A stretch of 64,000 bases of DNA from an uncultured Draconibacterium sp. (GCF_963674925.1 NZ_OY771647.1:821501-885500); one strand, 5' to 3'; shown: positions 53,106 through 63,119, counted from the stretch's first letter. Numbers and translations: made by a program. Notes: a model not told the origin generated them from the sequence alone.

Positions 53106-54100
53106 TAGAATAAATCGAAAGAGAACTGCATGGAAACAACAATAAGCAACAAAAGAATAAAAAGTAACTCGCCCCAAAAGCGGCTTTTCATAAATACAAA
53201 ATAGTTAGCAATGAGGAAAGTAACGGGAATTGCTGTAATAACCAGCATTTCCTGCGAGGTTACCGGGTTTAAAGCAAATCCGGCCAGCGAAAAGATAAAA
53301 AACCAGAAAAATACAGTGAAGTATTTTCGCGAGCTGATCTTTTTCGTATCGTATTGCCCAAACATTCCAATACTTCCGGCAATTGTAAACAAGATTAGCG
53401 CTCCCAGGTACACCTGCAAGGGAATATTTGAGCGGAAATGATTAACGGGCGTAACAATACTTTCTTTCATCATATTCAGCACCTCGGGCAAGCTTTCAGT
53501 TAACACAGCATAAGCGGCTGAAAAAGCAAATGGAAGCACAAATCCCAGGAGCAAGGTGGAAAATTCGCGCCACCCAACTTCGCGGCCCAGCAAGGCTATT
53601 CCAACAATAAATGCAGGTAGCAGCACCGTAACATCCAGGTAGAAAAGTGCTCCTACACCCAGCAAAAAACCGACATCGAAAATGGAAGCATAGGCCTTTT
53701 TCGTTTCAAAAATGGCAAACAGCCGGTAAACGGCAAGCAGCATAAATAAAGCGCCAAAATATACCGGGTGCAAAGTATGCATCGGCACAAAACCACCTAC
53801 AATAACTACAAACAGCAAAGCGGGCAGCTTACTTTTTATACGGATGAACATGTACCGGTCGTTTACCAACTGCATGGTGTAAGCCAGCAATATGGCCATA
53901 ACGATTCCGATAATAACCTGCACCAGCGGTTTGTCGTCAACCAGCCTGTAAATAAAATTAAAAAGTATGTTTTGATCTTCGCCCGGAAAATAGTTATAAG
54001 CAAACGGGTGCTGCAAACTCTTTATCCATAGTACAATTGTTACCAAAGGCACCAGGAACAAACTTACAGAACCGTTCGACTTTAACTTTTTTAATATCAT
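53105..54100 (-). CDS. DUF6427-like integral membrane protein
   Basis: 331 residues with about eight to nine membrane helices (FLVPLVTIVLWIK, VIIGIVMAILLAYTM, ALLFVVIVGGFVP, GFLLGVGALFYLDVTVLLPAFIVGIALLG). HTLHPVYFGALFMLLAVYRLF and WREFSTLLLGFVLPF are conserved-looking. Resembles the DUF6427 proteins of Bacteroidota, role unknown. Translationally coupled to the carbamoyltransferase, suggesting a shared membrane or glycan process. Confidence 0.75.
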   Translation of the reverse strand: MILKKLKSNGSVSLFLVPLVTIVLWIKSLQHPFAYNYFPGEDQNILFNFIYRLVDDKPLVQVIIGIVMAILLAYTMQLVNDRYMFIRIKSKLPALLFVVIVGGFVPMHTLHPVYFGALFMLLAVYRLFAIFETKKAYASIFDVGFLLGVGALFYLDVTVLLPAFIVGIALLGREVGWREFSTLLLGFVLPFAFSAAYAVLTESLPEVLNMMKESIVTPVNHFRSNIPLQVYLGALILFTIAGSIGMFGQYDTKKISSRKYFTVFFWFFIFSLAGFALNPVTSQEMLVITAIPVTFLIANYFVFMKSRFWGELLFILLLLIVVSMQFSFDLF

Positions 54101-54197
54101 GCCATTTTGCTTCTCAACAATTCAGGGTTTCCGGGACTCCGAACTTTGGCGCTCCCTTAAAAAACGACCAAAGTCCGGGATCCTTTTTCAGAAATGA

Positions 54198-55466
54198 TTA
54201 CAGATCGAATCCCAGGTCTTTACGATAATATTTTCCTTCGAATTCGATATGTGCGGCATTTTTAAATGACGTAGCCAGTGCATCGTTCATATTCGTTCCG
54301 TACGAACTTACCGAAATCACACGGCCTCCGGCTGTAACCACATCGTCGCCTGCTTGTTTTGTTCCTGCATGAAAAACGATACTGTCGCTTACTTTTTCAG
54401 TTCCGGTAATCACTTTTCCTTTTTCGTAATCTCCCGGATATCCGCCTGAAACCAGCATTACAGTTACAGCAGCACGCTCGTCGAATTCAATCTCTTTCTC
54501 TCCCAATGTTCCGGTGGCAGCTCCGTCGAGCAGCTCCACAAAATCAGATTTTACACGCAACATAACCGCTTCCGTTTCCGGATCGCCCATACGCACGTTG
54601 TATTCGATTACATACGGCTCGTTGTTTACATTTATCAGTCCGAAGAAGATAAAACCACAGTAGTCGATTCCATCTTTTGCCAAACCCGAAACCGTTGGTT
54701 CTATAATTTGTTTTTCTACCTTTTCCATAAAAACAGCATCGGCAAACGGCACTGGAGTAATAGCTCCCATTCCCCCGGTATTTAAGCCGGTATCGCCTTC
54801 GCCAATTCGTTTATAATCTTTTGCTTCCGGAAGAATTTTATAGTCTTTTCCATCGGTAATCACAAAAACCGAAACTTCCACTCCACTCAGAAATTCTTCG
54901 ATAACCACTTTGCTACTCGCCTCACCAAACTGCCCGTCGAGCATTTCTTTCAGCGAATTTTGTGCTTCTTCCAACGAGTCGATAATTAACACACCTTTTC
55001 CCGCGGCCAAACCATCGGCTTTCAGTACGTACGGCGATTTCATGGTTTTCAGGAAATCAACTCCTTTTTCCACATTGTCAGCAGTTACAGTAAAATATTT
55101 TGCGGTAGGAATTTCGTGTCGCGCCATAAAAGCTTTCGAAAAATCTTTGCTTCCTTCGAGTTCGGCACCGGCTTTTTTCGGGCCAACTACTTTTACCGAT
55201 GCCAGTTCAGGATCGGCAGCAAAAAAATCGTGTAACCCTTCAACCAGAGGCACTTCCGGACCAACTAACATCAGGTCGATATTGTTTTCGAGCACCAATG
55301 TTTTTATTTTCTGAAAATCAGAAACACTTGCATCCAGGTTGGTTCCCAATTCAGATGTACCGGCATTTCCCGGTGCAAAAAATAAATTATCTACTTTTTC
55401 GCTTTGTTTAATTTTCCATCCCAAAGCGTGCTCTCTTCCTCCCGAGCCTACAATCAAAATATTCAT
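54198..55466 (-). CDS. purD: Phosphoribosylamine-glycine ligase
   Basis: 422 residues, second step of purine synthesis. N-domain MNILIVGSGGREHALGWKI; LMLVGPEVPLVEGLHDFF; ATP-grasp region with SPYVLKADGLAAGKGVLI, GEASSKVVIEEFLSGVEVSVF; and NVRMGDPETEAVMLR. Complete and of usual length. Confidence 0.97.
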   Translation of the reverse strand: MNILIVGSGGREHALGWKIKQSEKVDNLFFAPGNAGTSELGTNLDASVSDFQKIKTLVLENNIDLMLVGPEVPLVEGLHDFFAADPELASVKVVGPKKAGAELEGSKDFSKAFMARHEIPTAKYFTVTADNVEKGVDFLKTMKSPYVLKADGLAAGKGVLIIDSLEEAQNSLKEMLDGQFGEASSKVVIEEFLSGVEVSVFVITDGKDYKILPEAKDYKRIGEGDTGLNTGGMGAITPVPFADAVFMEKVEKQIIEPTVSGLAKDGIDYCGFIFFGLINVNNEPYVIEYNVRMGDPETEAVMLRVKSDFVELLDGAATGTLGEKEIEFDERAAVTVMLVSGGYPGDYEKGKVITGTEKVSDSIVFHAGTKQAGDDVVTAGGRVISVSSYGTNMNDALATSFKNAAHIEFEGKYYRKDLGFDL

Positions 55467-55620
55467 CAGTATGTTGCTTTTAATTTTTTACTACTATACC
55501 GATTTAATATCGAAATGAGCCTTTAATACGCAAACTCCTAAAGTCTCTTTCGATTATTATCGGCATTAATCATTGTAATCTCAACGTATCGCTTAACGCT
55601 CACGTTGAAATACAATACTA

Positions 55621-58600
55621 TTACATGTTGCCATATCGTTCGAAATAGCTTTGCAGGCTTCCGCCAATTTGTTCTGCTAATTCGCTATTCCCGGCAGTTG
55701 CTGCCGTACGTTGCAGTTGCTGCATATAGAACAGCTTGCGCTGAATCTCTTCAACAATACCAGCCATATACTTAGGCTGTAAGGAGAAATAATAATTCAG
55801 TTCGTCGTTGAATACGCCATAAGCGGTTTCAACCATTCCAAGACCTTTATCGTTTGCACCGGCCTTGATATAACAGTCGGCCAGTTCCAACGCAAAATAT
55901 TCGTAAGGAATAATGCTGTTTGGTAACAACTCGTTGCACCGGTCGATAACCGCTATGGCCGAATCCTTTTTCCCTTCCTCAACCAAAGCCGAAGCCAGGC
56001 GGTTAAAACTGTTCCGGATATTGGTCATCATGCGGGTATTGGTTTCGTCGAGGTACACTTCAGGGTCGTTCATGTTACCCCACTTAAAGTTGTTCATCAG
56101 GTTATCGTACATGATGGATGTATTTACCCTGCCGAACTGCAATTGTTGTGGGTTACTCTGCGTTTTTATCGGCACCAAACGATAGGCAAAACCTTCCACC
56201 TGGAAATAATCGCTAAGATTCAGATATTTGCTGCGGCCAACGGTAATCGACCAGTAAATAGGACGTTCCCAATTGTTGGTTGCCAGCATATCGAGCACCA
56301 TCATTTCGTCTTTCGATAACATACTTTTGCCCGACAAATCGATAACGATCTCGTCAACAATTTTGTCGTAATCTTCCGGAGCAACCACTTTATTTCTGAT
56401 CACTGCTTCTTTATCCACTTTAAAGTGTAGTTTCTTTTTCGGAAGATAAGCTGCATTGTCGGCCTGCTGCAGTTTGGTAGCCGGATTATCGTTGGCAATA
56501 AAATCAATCCCTTCTTTTAATCCGATGTAATCGCGTTTTATGCGCGAATCGTCGAGCAAATAAACTGCATCGCGGGTTCCCAACAGGTATTGATCGGGCT
56601 TCAAAGTAAAATCGATCGGCTCCGAATCGTAAGCTTGTCGACGCATCTGATCGATATACCAATCGGTTTGCAGATAGCTCAAGTTACACACACGAACATC
56701 GGTTCTAACACCTTCCACCTCCTGGTTGTACCATAGCGGGAAAGTATCGTTATCGCCATTGGTAAAAATCACCGCATTTGGTTCGCATGTTTTCAGGTAA
56801 TTGGCACCAAAATCGCGGGCAGTATAACGTCCCGAACGATCGTGGTCGTCCCAGTTTTGAGCCCCCATAATTCCGGGAACCAAAATCAAGGTAACCAGTC
56901 CGGCAATTCCTCCGGCAAGTGTTTCAGGAATGTATTTTTTCAATGTTTCGGAAATAGCCAGCACTCCCAAACCAATCCAGATTGCAAAGGCATAGAACGA
57001 ACCGGCATAGGCATAATCGCGTTCGCGCGGCTGGTGCGGATACTGGTTCAGATAAATTACAATCGCCAAACCGGTTAATACAAACAGCAGGAATACCACC
57101 CAAAGTCCTTTCCGGCCCTCTTTACCACGGTTATACTGGAAAAATATACCCAGTATTCCGAGAAGTAAGGGCAGGAAGAAATAGGTGTTTCTGGCTTTGT
57201 TATTGGCCAGTTCAACAGGCAAATTATCCTGATTGCCCAAACGTGCTTCATCAATAAATTTTATACCGCTCAGCCAGTTTCCGTAAAGTATATCTCCGTG
57301 CCCCTGGATGTCGTTTTGGCGCCCCACAAAGTTCCACATAAAGTAGCGCCAGTACATGTGATTTACCTGGTAACGAAAGAAAAACCGCAGGTTCTCGCCC
57401 ATCGTAGGTTTTACAATGGTTTCCACCTCGCCACGATCGTTTCGGTGCTGAATACGTGTACCTTTTATTTGTGCCCACTGCTGATAATCCTGTTCGTGTT
57501 GCGGGTCCATATTACTCCACATACGTGGGAAAACGGTGGTAAACTTCTCGTCGTAATTCGGATTAAAACGATGGTAAGTAATTTCATATCTTCCGTCGAC
57601 CTGCGAATAAACCGGACTGCCTTCGGTAAAACGATCGCCCACTTTGTAAGGCGAATTGTAGTATTGTCCGCTAAACAACGGACGCGATCCGTATTGTTCG
57701 CGGTTAAGGTAGCCCAACAGCGAGAAAGTATCGTTCGGACTATTCTGATCCATTGGCGGTTGTGCCGATGAACGAATAATAATTATAGCAAACGATGAGT
57801 AACCGATAAGAATTACGGCAACACCCAATAACAGCGTGTTCCACACCACTTTTTGCTTTTTATGTGTGTAGTAAATACCAAACGCAAGAGCAGCAATTAC
57901 CAGCACAACATAAAAGAAAACTCCCGAGTGATAAGGCAAGCCAAAGCCATTAACAAACATCAGCTCGAACCAGGAAGCGATCTCTACAAATCCCGGAATT
58001 ATACCGTACATAATGCCGCCCAACAATACCACCGAAGCTACCAAAGCCCAGATAATACCGTTGCGGGTTACTTCATATTTTCTGAAATAATAAACAAAAA
58101 CAATGGCCGGAATTGCCAGCAGGTTCAGCAAGTGAACCCCTATTGACAAGCCAACTACGTAGGCAATAAATATCAGCCAGCGGTTGGCATATTTTTCGTC
58201 GGCAACGTTTTCCCATTTTAATATGGCCCAGAATACCACAGCTGTTAACAACGACGAACTCGCGTAAACTTCGCCTTCAACAGCCGAGAACCAAAAGGTA
58301 TCGGAGAAAGTGTACGCCAGTGCTCCCACCAAACCTGCGGCGGTAATAGAAATGGTTTGGCCCAGTGAAATATCTTCGGCTTTTATCATTATCTTTTTTG
58401 CCAGGTGGGTGATGGTCCAAAACAGAAACATAATTGTTCCGGCACTGGCCAGTGCTGAAAGCACATTCACCATTTTTGCGGCGCCTTCAGGGCCGGCAAA
58501 CAGCGTGAAGAACCGGCCAACGATCATAAAAATCGGGGCCCCCGGCGGGTGGCCTACTTCAAATTTAAAAGCTGTTGTAATAAATTCGCCACAGTCCCAA

Positions 58601-58698
58601 AAACTTACAGTGGGTTCAATGGTCATTAAATAAACAATGGCTGCAATTAAAAAACTAACCCAGCCAAAAACGATATTAAACAATCTGTATTGCTTCAT
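55621..58698 (-). CDS. DUF2723 / GT117-type membrane glycosyltransferase-like protein
   Basis: About 1025 residues from the ATG at 58698 (a TTG lies two codons upstream). The N-terminal DUF2723 domain is clear (EPTVSFWDCGEFITTAFKFEVGHPPGAPIFMIVGRFF), with about twelve or more membrane helices up to residue ~620, then a periplasmic C-terminal region (FTNGDNDTFPLWYNQEVEGVRTDVRV) ending in TPR-like helices. Family members are proposed protein O-glycosyltransferases in Bacteroidota. Acts at the inner membrane; acceptor not known. Confidence 0.9.
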   Translation of the reverse strand: MKQYRLFNIVFGWVSFLIAAIVYLMTIEPTVSFWDCGEFITTAFKFEVGHPPGAPIFMIVGRFFTLFAGPEGAAKMVNVLSALASAGTIMFLFWTITHLAKKIMIKAEDISLGQTISITAAGLVGALAYTFSDTFWFSAVEGEVYASSSLLTAVVFWAILKWENVADEKYANRWLIFIAYVVGLSIGVHLLNLLAIPAIVFVYYFRKYEVTRNGIIWALVASVVLLGGIMYGIIPGFVEIASWFELMFVNGFGLPYHSGVFFYVVLVIAALAFGIYYTHKKQKVVWNTLLLGVAVILIGYSSFAIIIIRSSAQPPMDQNSPNDTFSLLGYLNREQYGSRPLFSGQYYNSPYKVGDRFTEGSPVYSQVDGRYEITYHRFNPNYDEKFTTVFPRMWSNMDPQHEQDYQQWAQIKGTRIQHRNDRGEVETIVKPTMGENLRFFFRYQVNHMYWRYFMWNFVGRQNDIQGHGDILYGNWLSGIKFIDEARLGNQDNLPVELANNKARNTYFFLPLLLGILGIFFQYNRGKEGRKGLWVVFLLFVLTGLAIVIYLNQYPHQPRERDYAYAGSFYAFAIWIGLGVLAISETLKKYIPETLAGGIAGLVTLILVPGIMGAQNWDDHDRSGRYTARDFGANYLKTCEPNAVIFTNGDNDTFPLWYNQEVEGVRTDVRVCNLSYLQTDWYIDQMRRQAYDSEPIDFTLKPDQYLLGTRDAVYLLDDSRIKRDYIGLKEGIDFIANDNPATKLQQADNAAYLPKKKLHFKVDKEAVIRNKVVAPEDYDKIVDEIVIDLSGKSMLSKDEMMVLDMLATNNWERPIYWSITVGRSKYLNLSDYFQVEGFAYRLVPIKTQSNPQQLQFGRVNTSIMYDNLMNNFKWGNMNDPEVYLDETNTRMMTNIRNSFNRLASALVEEGKKDSAIAVIDRCNELLPNSIIPYEYFALELADCYIKAGANDKGLGMVETAYGVFNDELNYYFSLQPKYMAGIVEEIQRKLFYMQQLQRTAATAGNSELAEQIGGSLQSYFERYGNM

Positions 58699-58801
58699 TT
58701 TCAAGTGATTTCTGAAAGCGTAAAAGTTCGAAATTTTTAATCCTTGCGAAGATAAGGCTTTTGCTGAAAACTCAGAGAGTTAAAGGGCAATTTAAAGCTT
58801 A

Positions 58802-59542
58802 TTAAGATTTTAGCATAATACCTGAAACCATTCGCCCGGTATCAACCCCATCGCGGCGTGCCGAGTAATATTTTTCAGCTTCGGAAAAGGAGCAGGCGCC
58901 CAGTACCTGAATATTTTGTTGCACCACTCCTGATTTCAACAGCAACTGCCGGTTGGCTTCCCAAAGATTAAAATGATAGTTGCCCGTACCGTTTTTATGC
59001 AGGGTTGTTTCTACATTGGGAATCGATTTTCGGGCAGCAGCCACCACCTCATCGCCCACTTCGTATATTTCAGGACTTATTGACGGGCCTATTGCTGCCA
59101 CAATATTTGTAGCAGAAGCGCCGTAAATCGTTGTCATTTTACCAATCGCCTTTTCAACTATCCCGCCAACGGTTCCGCGCCATCCGGCGTGTATAGCAGC
59201 GATTACTTTTGCCTTCGGATCGAACAACAACACCGGAACACAATCAGCCGTTTGCACACATAAACACAACCCGGGTTGATTGGTAACCAGAGCATCAGTT
59301 TCCGAAATTACAACATCGGGAATCTCATGAATAGCAGCAACACAGCTGCTGTGAGTTTGATCGGGATAAACCATTTGCCCAACTTCCAACGACAGCGCCT
59401 CCGCCAGTTTTGCCTTATTTTCGGGCACATTGCTGTAGCGCACCCGCTCAACCGGCAAGGTACTTTTGGTGGTGGTAAAAGCACAAAGTTTATCGAAAGG
59501 TTGAAATATATCGTAACGGATCAAATTCCGGTTTCTATCCAT
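58802..59542 (-). CDS. pgeF: Peptidoglycan editing factor / multicopper-oxidase-like laccase domain protein
   Basis: 246 residues of the YfiH/PgeF family. Metal/active-site residues visible: His in DQTHSSCV, Cys in VQTADCVPVLLFDP, and His in IHAGWRGTVGGI. PgeF hydrolyses non-canonical peptidoglycan precursors (L-Ser in place of L-Ala). Its start overlaps the end of the HcpR-like gene by eight bases, so the two are co-transcribed. Confidence 0.92.
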   Translation of the reverse strand: MDRNRNLIRYDIFQPFDKLCAFTTTKSTLPVERVRYSNVPENKAKLAEALSLEVGQMVYPDQTHSSCVAAIHEIPDVVISETDALVTNQPGLCLCVQTADCVPVLLFDPKAKVIAAIHAGWRGTVGGIVEKAIGKMTTIYGASATNIVAAIGPSISPEIYEVGDEVVAAARKSIPNVETTLHKNGTGNYHFNLWEANRQLLLKSGVVQQNIQVLGACSFSEAEKYYSARRDGVDTGRMVSGIMLKS

Positions 59543-60212
59543 TTTTTAATAAGCTGTTTAATTCCTCTTTATCAAGCAGGGTAACGGTTTTCTTTTCAAT
59601 TTTTATCAGCCCTTCGTTTTGCATGTCGCCAAGAACACGCGCCAACGATGGTCGGGTAACTCCAAACATTTCGGCCAGTTGTTGTTGTGTATTCTTTAGT
59701 TCGAAAGAATGAAACTTGTCGCCCGCCTGCTGAAGCAGAAAATGTGCAACCTTTTCTTTAATGGTTTTAAAACTCAGAAAATGTAGTTTTTGCGAAAGAA
59801 ACTGTGCCCGCGTTGAAATGCTATTTAAATAGTTACGCAACAATCGTGTATTTAGCTGTAACAATTTCAGGAATTCAACAACGGGAATAGCCAGCAACTC
59901 CGCCTTTTTATTGGCAGTTACGGTAACCGGAAATTTATTCTCTTTACCAAACAAAAAAGCAGCTGCCAACGGACGCGGCGCTTCAATGTCCTCTATTTTT
60001 ACCGTTTTTCCCGAGTAATCGATCATCTCGCCCCTAACACTCCCGGAAAGCACAATAAACAAATTAGCCACTTCCTCGCCTCCCTGCACAACAATTGCAT
60101 CTTTTTCGAATTTGCGAACCTGGTAATGGATTTTTGAGAATAAGGTCCGGCACTCCTCATCAGGAATACCATTAAACAACGGACTTTTAACAAGAATTGA
60201 ATAATCTATCAT
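59535..60212 (-). CDS. hcpR: Crp/Fnr-family regulator, HcpR-like
   Basis: 225 residues: cyclic-nucleotide-binding-like sensor domain (VVQGGEEVANLFIVLSGSVRGEMI), dimer helix, and HTH_Crp domain (TQQQLAEMFGVTRPSLARVLGDMQNEGLI). It has only one Cys (Cys21), so it does not use an FNR-type 4Fe-4S cluster; HcpR of Porphyromonas senses NO through haem. Divergent from the ferredoxin-hcp operon with a palindromic site between them, which supports the HcpR call. Gene symbol is by context. Confidence 0.8.
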   Translation of the reverse strand: MIDYSILVKSPLFNGIPDEECRTLFSKIHYQVRKFEKDAIVVQGGEEVANLFIVLSGSVRGEMIDYSGKTVKIEDIEAPRPLAAAFLFGKENKFPVTVTANKKAELLAIPVVEFLKLLQLNTRLLRNYLNSISTRAQFLSQKLHFLSFKTIKEKVAHFLLQQAGDKFHSFELKNTQQQLAEMFGVTRPSLARVLGDMQNEGLIKIEKKTVTLLDKEELNSLLKNG

Positions 60213-60214
60213 TT

Positions 60215-60230
60215 TGTAACAATTGATACA
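60215..60230. promoter_or_regulatory. Candidate HcpR operator
   Basis: Imperfect palindrome TGTAACAA-TTGATACA in the 78-base gap between the divergent hcpR-like and ferredoxin genes. It is centred about 43 bases upstream of the transcription start predicted from the -7 box at 60252-60259, the usual place for class II activation by Crp/Fnr proteins, and three bases from the hcpR start codon, allowing autoregulation. Confidence 0.6.
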
Positions 60231-60232
60231 TT

Positions 60233-60259
60233 TTGCCTAACACCGGCGATCTACTTTTG
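60233..60259 (+). promoter_or_regulatory. Promoter of ferredoxin-hcp operon
   Basis: TTG at 60233-60235, 16 bases, then TACTTTTG at 60252-60259 (TAnnTTTG box). The spacer is shorter than the ideal 19, which fits a promoter needing an activator. Confidence 0.5.
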
Positions 60260-60290
60260 TTGCGTAAACTTAAAGAAAAGAACAAGAAAG

Positions 60291-61172
60291 ATGATACGAG
60301 AGATAATTAAAATTGACGAGGATTTGTGCAACGGATGCGGTAACTGTGTTCCGAACTGCCACGAAGGAGCCTTACAAATAATCGAAGGCAAAGCACGACT
60401 GATAAGTGAATTAATGTGCGACGGACTGGGAGCATGTATTGGTCATTGCCCGGAAGGAGCGATTACCATTGAAGAGCGCGAAGCCGATGCTTACGATGAA
60501 ATTACAACCATTTCGCAAATGGTAAAACAAGGAAAAGCCACGATGTTCGCTCACCTGAAACATTTGCAGGATCATAACGAAACCGGCTATTTGCAGCAGG
60601 CATTGGGTTTTATAAAAGCCAATCGCGAGGCTATGCCTTTCGAAATCAGCGAAGTGCACGAATTGCTTCACGGAGCTAAAGAAGAACAAGCATCGGGTGG
60701 TGGTTGTGCTACCGGCGGATGTCCGGGCTCGGCACCAATGGCTTTTGATGCAGGTGGTTTAAAAATGGCTGCTCCTGCTACAGAAATGCCATCGGAACTT
60801 ACCCAGTGGCCGGTACAAATGCATTTGATTAACCCGGCGGCAAGTTATTTTCAGGGCGCCGATTTGTTGGTAGCTGCCGACTGTGCCGGTTTTGCATACG
60901 GTAATTTCCATAACGACTTTATTAAAGGCCGCAAAATGGTAATCGCCTGCCCAAAACTCGACCAGGGAAAGGATATCTATGTTCAGAAACTGGTGAGTTT
61001 AATTGACGAATCAAGAGTAAACACAATAACCGTAGTAATTATGGAAGTTCCGTGTTGCGGAGGATTGTCGCAAATGGTAAAAATGGCCACCCAAATGGCG
61101 TCGCGAAAGGTACCCGTTAAAGAAGTTGTGATAGGTATTAAGGGCGATATATTAAGTGATGAGTGGATGTAA
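60291..61172 (+). CDS. 4Fe-4S ferredoxin-like protein partner of Hcp
   Basis: 293 residues. First cluster motif CNGCGNCVPNC (Cys13,16,19,23) is complete; the second, CDGLGACIGHCPEG, has Leu where the second Cys is expected, a form often seen in Hcp-associated ferredoxins. A Gly/Cys-rich linker (GGGCATGGCPGSAP) follows, then a C-terminal domain with DCAGFAYGNF, CPKLDQGK and PCCGGLSQMV. It probably delivers electrons to Hcp. 90 bases upstream of hcp on the same strand. Confidence 0.85.
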   Translation: MIREIIKIDEDLCNGCGNCVPNCHEGALQIIEGKARLISELMCDGLGACIGHCPEGAITIEEREADAYDEITTISQMVKQGKATMFAHLKHLQDHNETGYLQQALGFIKANREAMPFEISEVHELLHGAKEEQASGGGCATGGCPGSAPMAFDAGGLKMAAPATEMPSELTQWPVQMHLINPAASYFQGADLLVAADCAGFAYGNFHNDFIKGRKMVIACPKLDQGKDIYVQKLVSLIDESRVNTITVVIMEVPCCGGLSQMVKMATQMASRKVPVKEVVIGIKGDILSDEWM

Positions 61173-61262
61173 ACCACAAAAAATACCCAATTAAGTTGTG
61201 ATAAAATCAGCCCCTTTTCACAAAAAAAATCAAAAGAATAATCTAAAAAAAGAATAGTAGAA

Positions 61263-62918
61263 ATGAGTATGTTTTGTTTTCAATGTCAGGAAGCAGCCAA
61301 AGGAACCGGCTGTACTATTGCAGGAGTATGTGGAAAAACCAGTGATGTAGCTAATTTACAAGATACTTTACTTTACGTATTAAAAGGTATTTGCTGGTAT
61401 AACGAGAAATTAAGAGCAGTTGGCGCCAACCCAAATAAAGTTGACAAGTTTGTTTTCGATGGTTTGTTCAGCACCATTACCAATGCCAATTTTGATGCAG
61501 CGGTATTTACCAAACGAATCATAAAAGCACTTCAGTTAAGAAACGAATTGCATGTATTAAGCAAAGAAGCTGGTGTGGTTTTGCCCGAAGAACTTCCGGC
61601 CATTGCAACATGGACAGGAAATACTACCGAAGAATTTGAAGCCAAAGCGGAAGAAGTTGGTGTATTGAGCACTGAAAATGAAGATATCCGCTCGTTACGC
61701 GAGTTAATTATTTACGGCGTAAAAGGTTTGGCAGCCTATGCCGAGCACGCTTACAACCTGGGAAGCCAGAAAGATGAGATTTTTGCTTTTATGCAACGTG
61801 CACTGGTTGCCACCACCGAAGATTTAAGTGTTGACGAACTGGTTGCCTTAACCTTGGAAACCGGAAAATTTGGTGTTGATGTAATGGCATTACTGGATGC
61901 TGCCAACACCGGTTCATACGGAAATCCTGAGGCTACAAAAGTAAATATCGGGGTGCGTAATAATCCGGCAATCCTGATTTCGGGTCACGATATGAAAGAT
62001 ATGGAAGAGTTGCTGAAGCAGACAGAAGGAACCGGCGTTGATGTATACACCCATAGCGAAATGTTGCCGGCACACTACTATCCGGCGTTCAAAAAATACG
62101 AACACCTGGTGGGTAACTACGGAAATGCATGGTGGAAACAAAATACTGAATTCGAGAGTTTTAACGGACCGATTCTGTTTACCACCAACTGTATTGTTCC
62201 GCCAAAAGCATCGGCAACCTACACCGACCGGATTTATACAACCGGTGCATCAGGTCTTAACGGAGCCATCCATATTCCGGATCGCAAAGATGGCAACATG
62301 AAAGATTTCAGCGCCATTATCGAGCATGCCAAAAAATGTGCTGCACCACAGGAAATTGAAACCGGAGAAATTGTTGGTGGATTTGCACACGCACAGGTTT
62401 TCGCGCTGGCCGACAAAATTGTTGACGCTGTAAAATCAGGAGCTATCAAGAAATTCTTTGTAATGGCCGGCTGCGACGGACGTATGAAAAGCCGCGATTA
62501 CTACACTCAATTTGCTGAGCAATTACCACAAGACACCGTGATTCTTACAGCAGGTTGTGCAAAATACCGTTACAACAAATTACCATTGGGTGATATTGGC
62601 GGAATTCCACGCGTTATCGATGCCGGACAATGTAACGACTCGTATTCGCTGGCAGTTATTGCCTTAAAACTGAAAGAGGTATTTGAGCTGAACGATATTA
62701 ACGAACTACCAATTGCATACAACATTGCCTGGTACGAGCAAAAAGCAGTAATTGTGTTACTGGCTCTGTTGCACCTGGGCGTAAAAAACATACACCTTGG
62801 GCCAACACTTCCGGCTTTCCTTTCGCCAAACGTAGCTAATGTATTGGTTGAAAATTTCGGAATCGGCGGTATTACCGAGGTTGAACAAGATTTGGAATTA
62901 TTTATGAGCGCAGTTTAG
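61263..62918 (+). CDS. hcp: Hybrid-cluster protein (hydroxylamine reductase / NO detoxification)
   Basis: 551 residues. N-terminal cluster motif MFCFQCQEAAKGTGCTIAGVCG (C-x2-C-x7-C-x5-C type); hybrid-cluster ligands appear in ISGHDMKDMEE, THSEMLPAHYYP, FTTNCIVPP, VMAGCDGRMKSRDYYT, LTAGCAKYRYNK and DAGQCNDSYS. Hcp reduces NO or hydroxylamine under anaerobic nitrosative stress. Operon with the ferredoxin, regulated probably by the divergent HcpR-like protein. Confidence 0.96.
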   Translation: MSMFCFQCQEAAKGTGCTIAGVCGKTSDVANLQDTLLYVLKGICWYNEKLRAVGANPNKVDKFVFDGLFSTITNANFDAAVFTKRIIKALQLRNELHVLSKEAGVVLPEELPAIATWTGNTTEEFEAKAEEVGVLSTENEDIRSLRELIIYGVKGLAAYAEHAYNLGSQKDEIFAFMQRALVATTEDLSVDELVALTLETGKFGVDVMALLDAANTGSYGNPEATKVNIGVRNNPAILISGHDMKDMEELLKQTEGTGVDVYTHSEMLPAHYYPAFKKYEHLVGNYGNAWWKQNTEFESFNGPILFTTNCIVPPKASATYTDRIYTTGASGLNGAIHIPDRKDGNMKDFSAIIEHAKKCAAPQEIETGEIVGGFAHAQVFALADKIVDAVKSGAIKKFFVMAGCDGRMKSRDYYTQFAEQLPQDTVILTAGCAKYRYNKLPLGDIGGIPRVIDAGQCNDSYSLAVIALKLKEVFELNDINELPIAYNIAWYEQKAVIVLLALLHLGVKNIHLGPTLPAFLSPNVANVLVENFGIGGITEVEQDLELFMSAV

Positions 62919-62977
62919 AAGTTGAAGTGAGAGAGGGACAAACCTTAAATTGAGGGACAGTTTGTTTGAGGTTTTAC

Positions 62978-63013
62978 AATGGCATCTGCTGAGAAGCGGG
63001 TGCCATTTTTTGT
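62978..63013 (+). terminator. Terminator after hcp
   Basis: AATGGCA / TGCCATT stem around a 16-base loop, followed by a T-run, about 60 bases after the hcp stop. Confidence 0.75.
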
Positions 63014-63119
63014 GTAACTGCATTTTTCAAATAACCATTGAGAATTTAAATTCTTGAAAAAGAATCCACAAAAAACAAACTACAAGTCCACGAAATAACA
63101 TCTTACACTTGTCTTTTCA

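Noticed and set aside
61190..61235. TTGTG...CACAA inverted repeat before hcp as a second regulator site or terminator
   Set aside because: The arms are interrupted, the spacing is wide and no T-run follows on the plus strand; not convincing.
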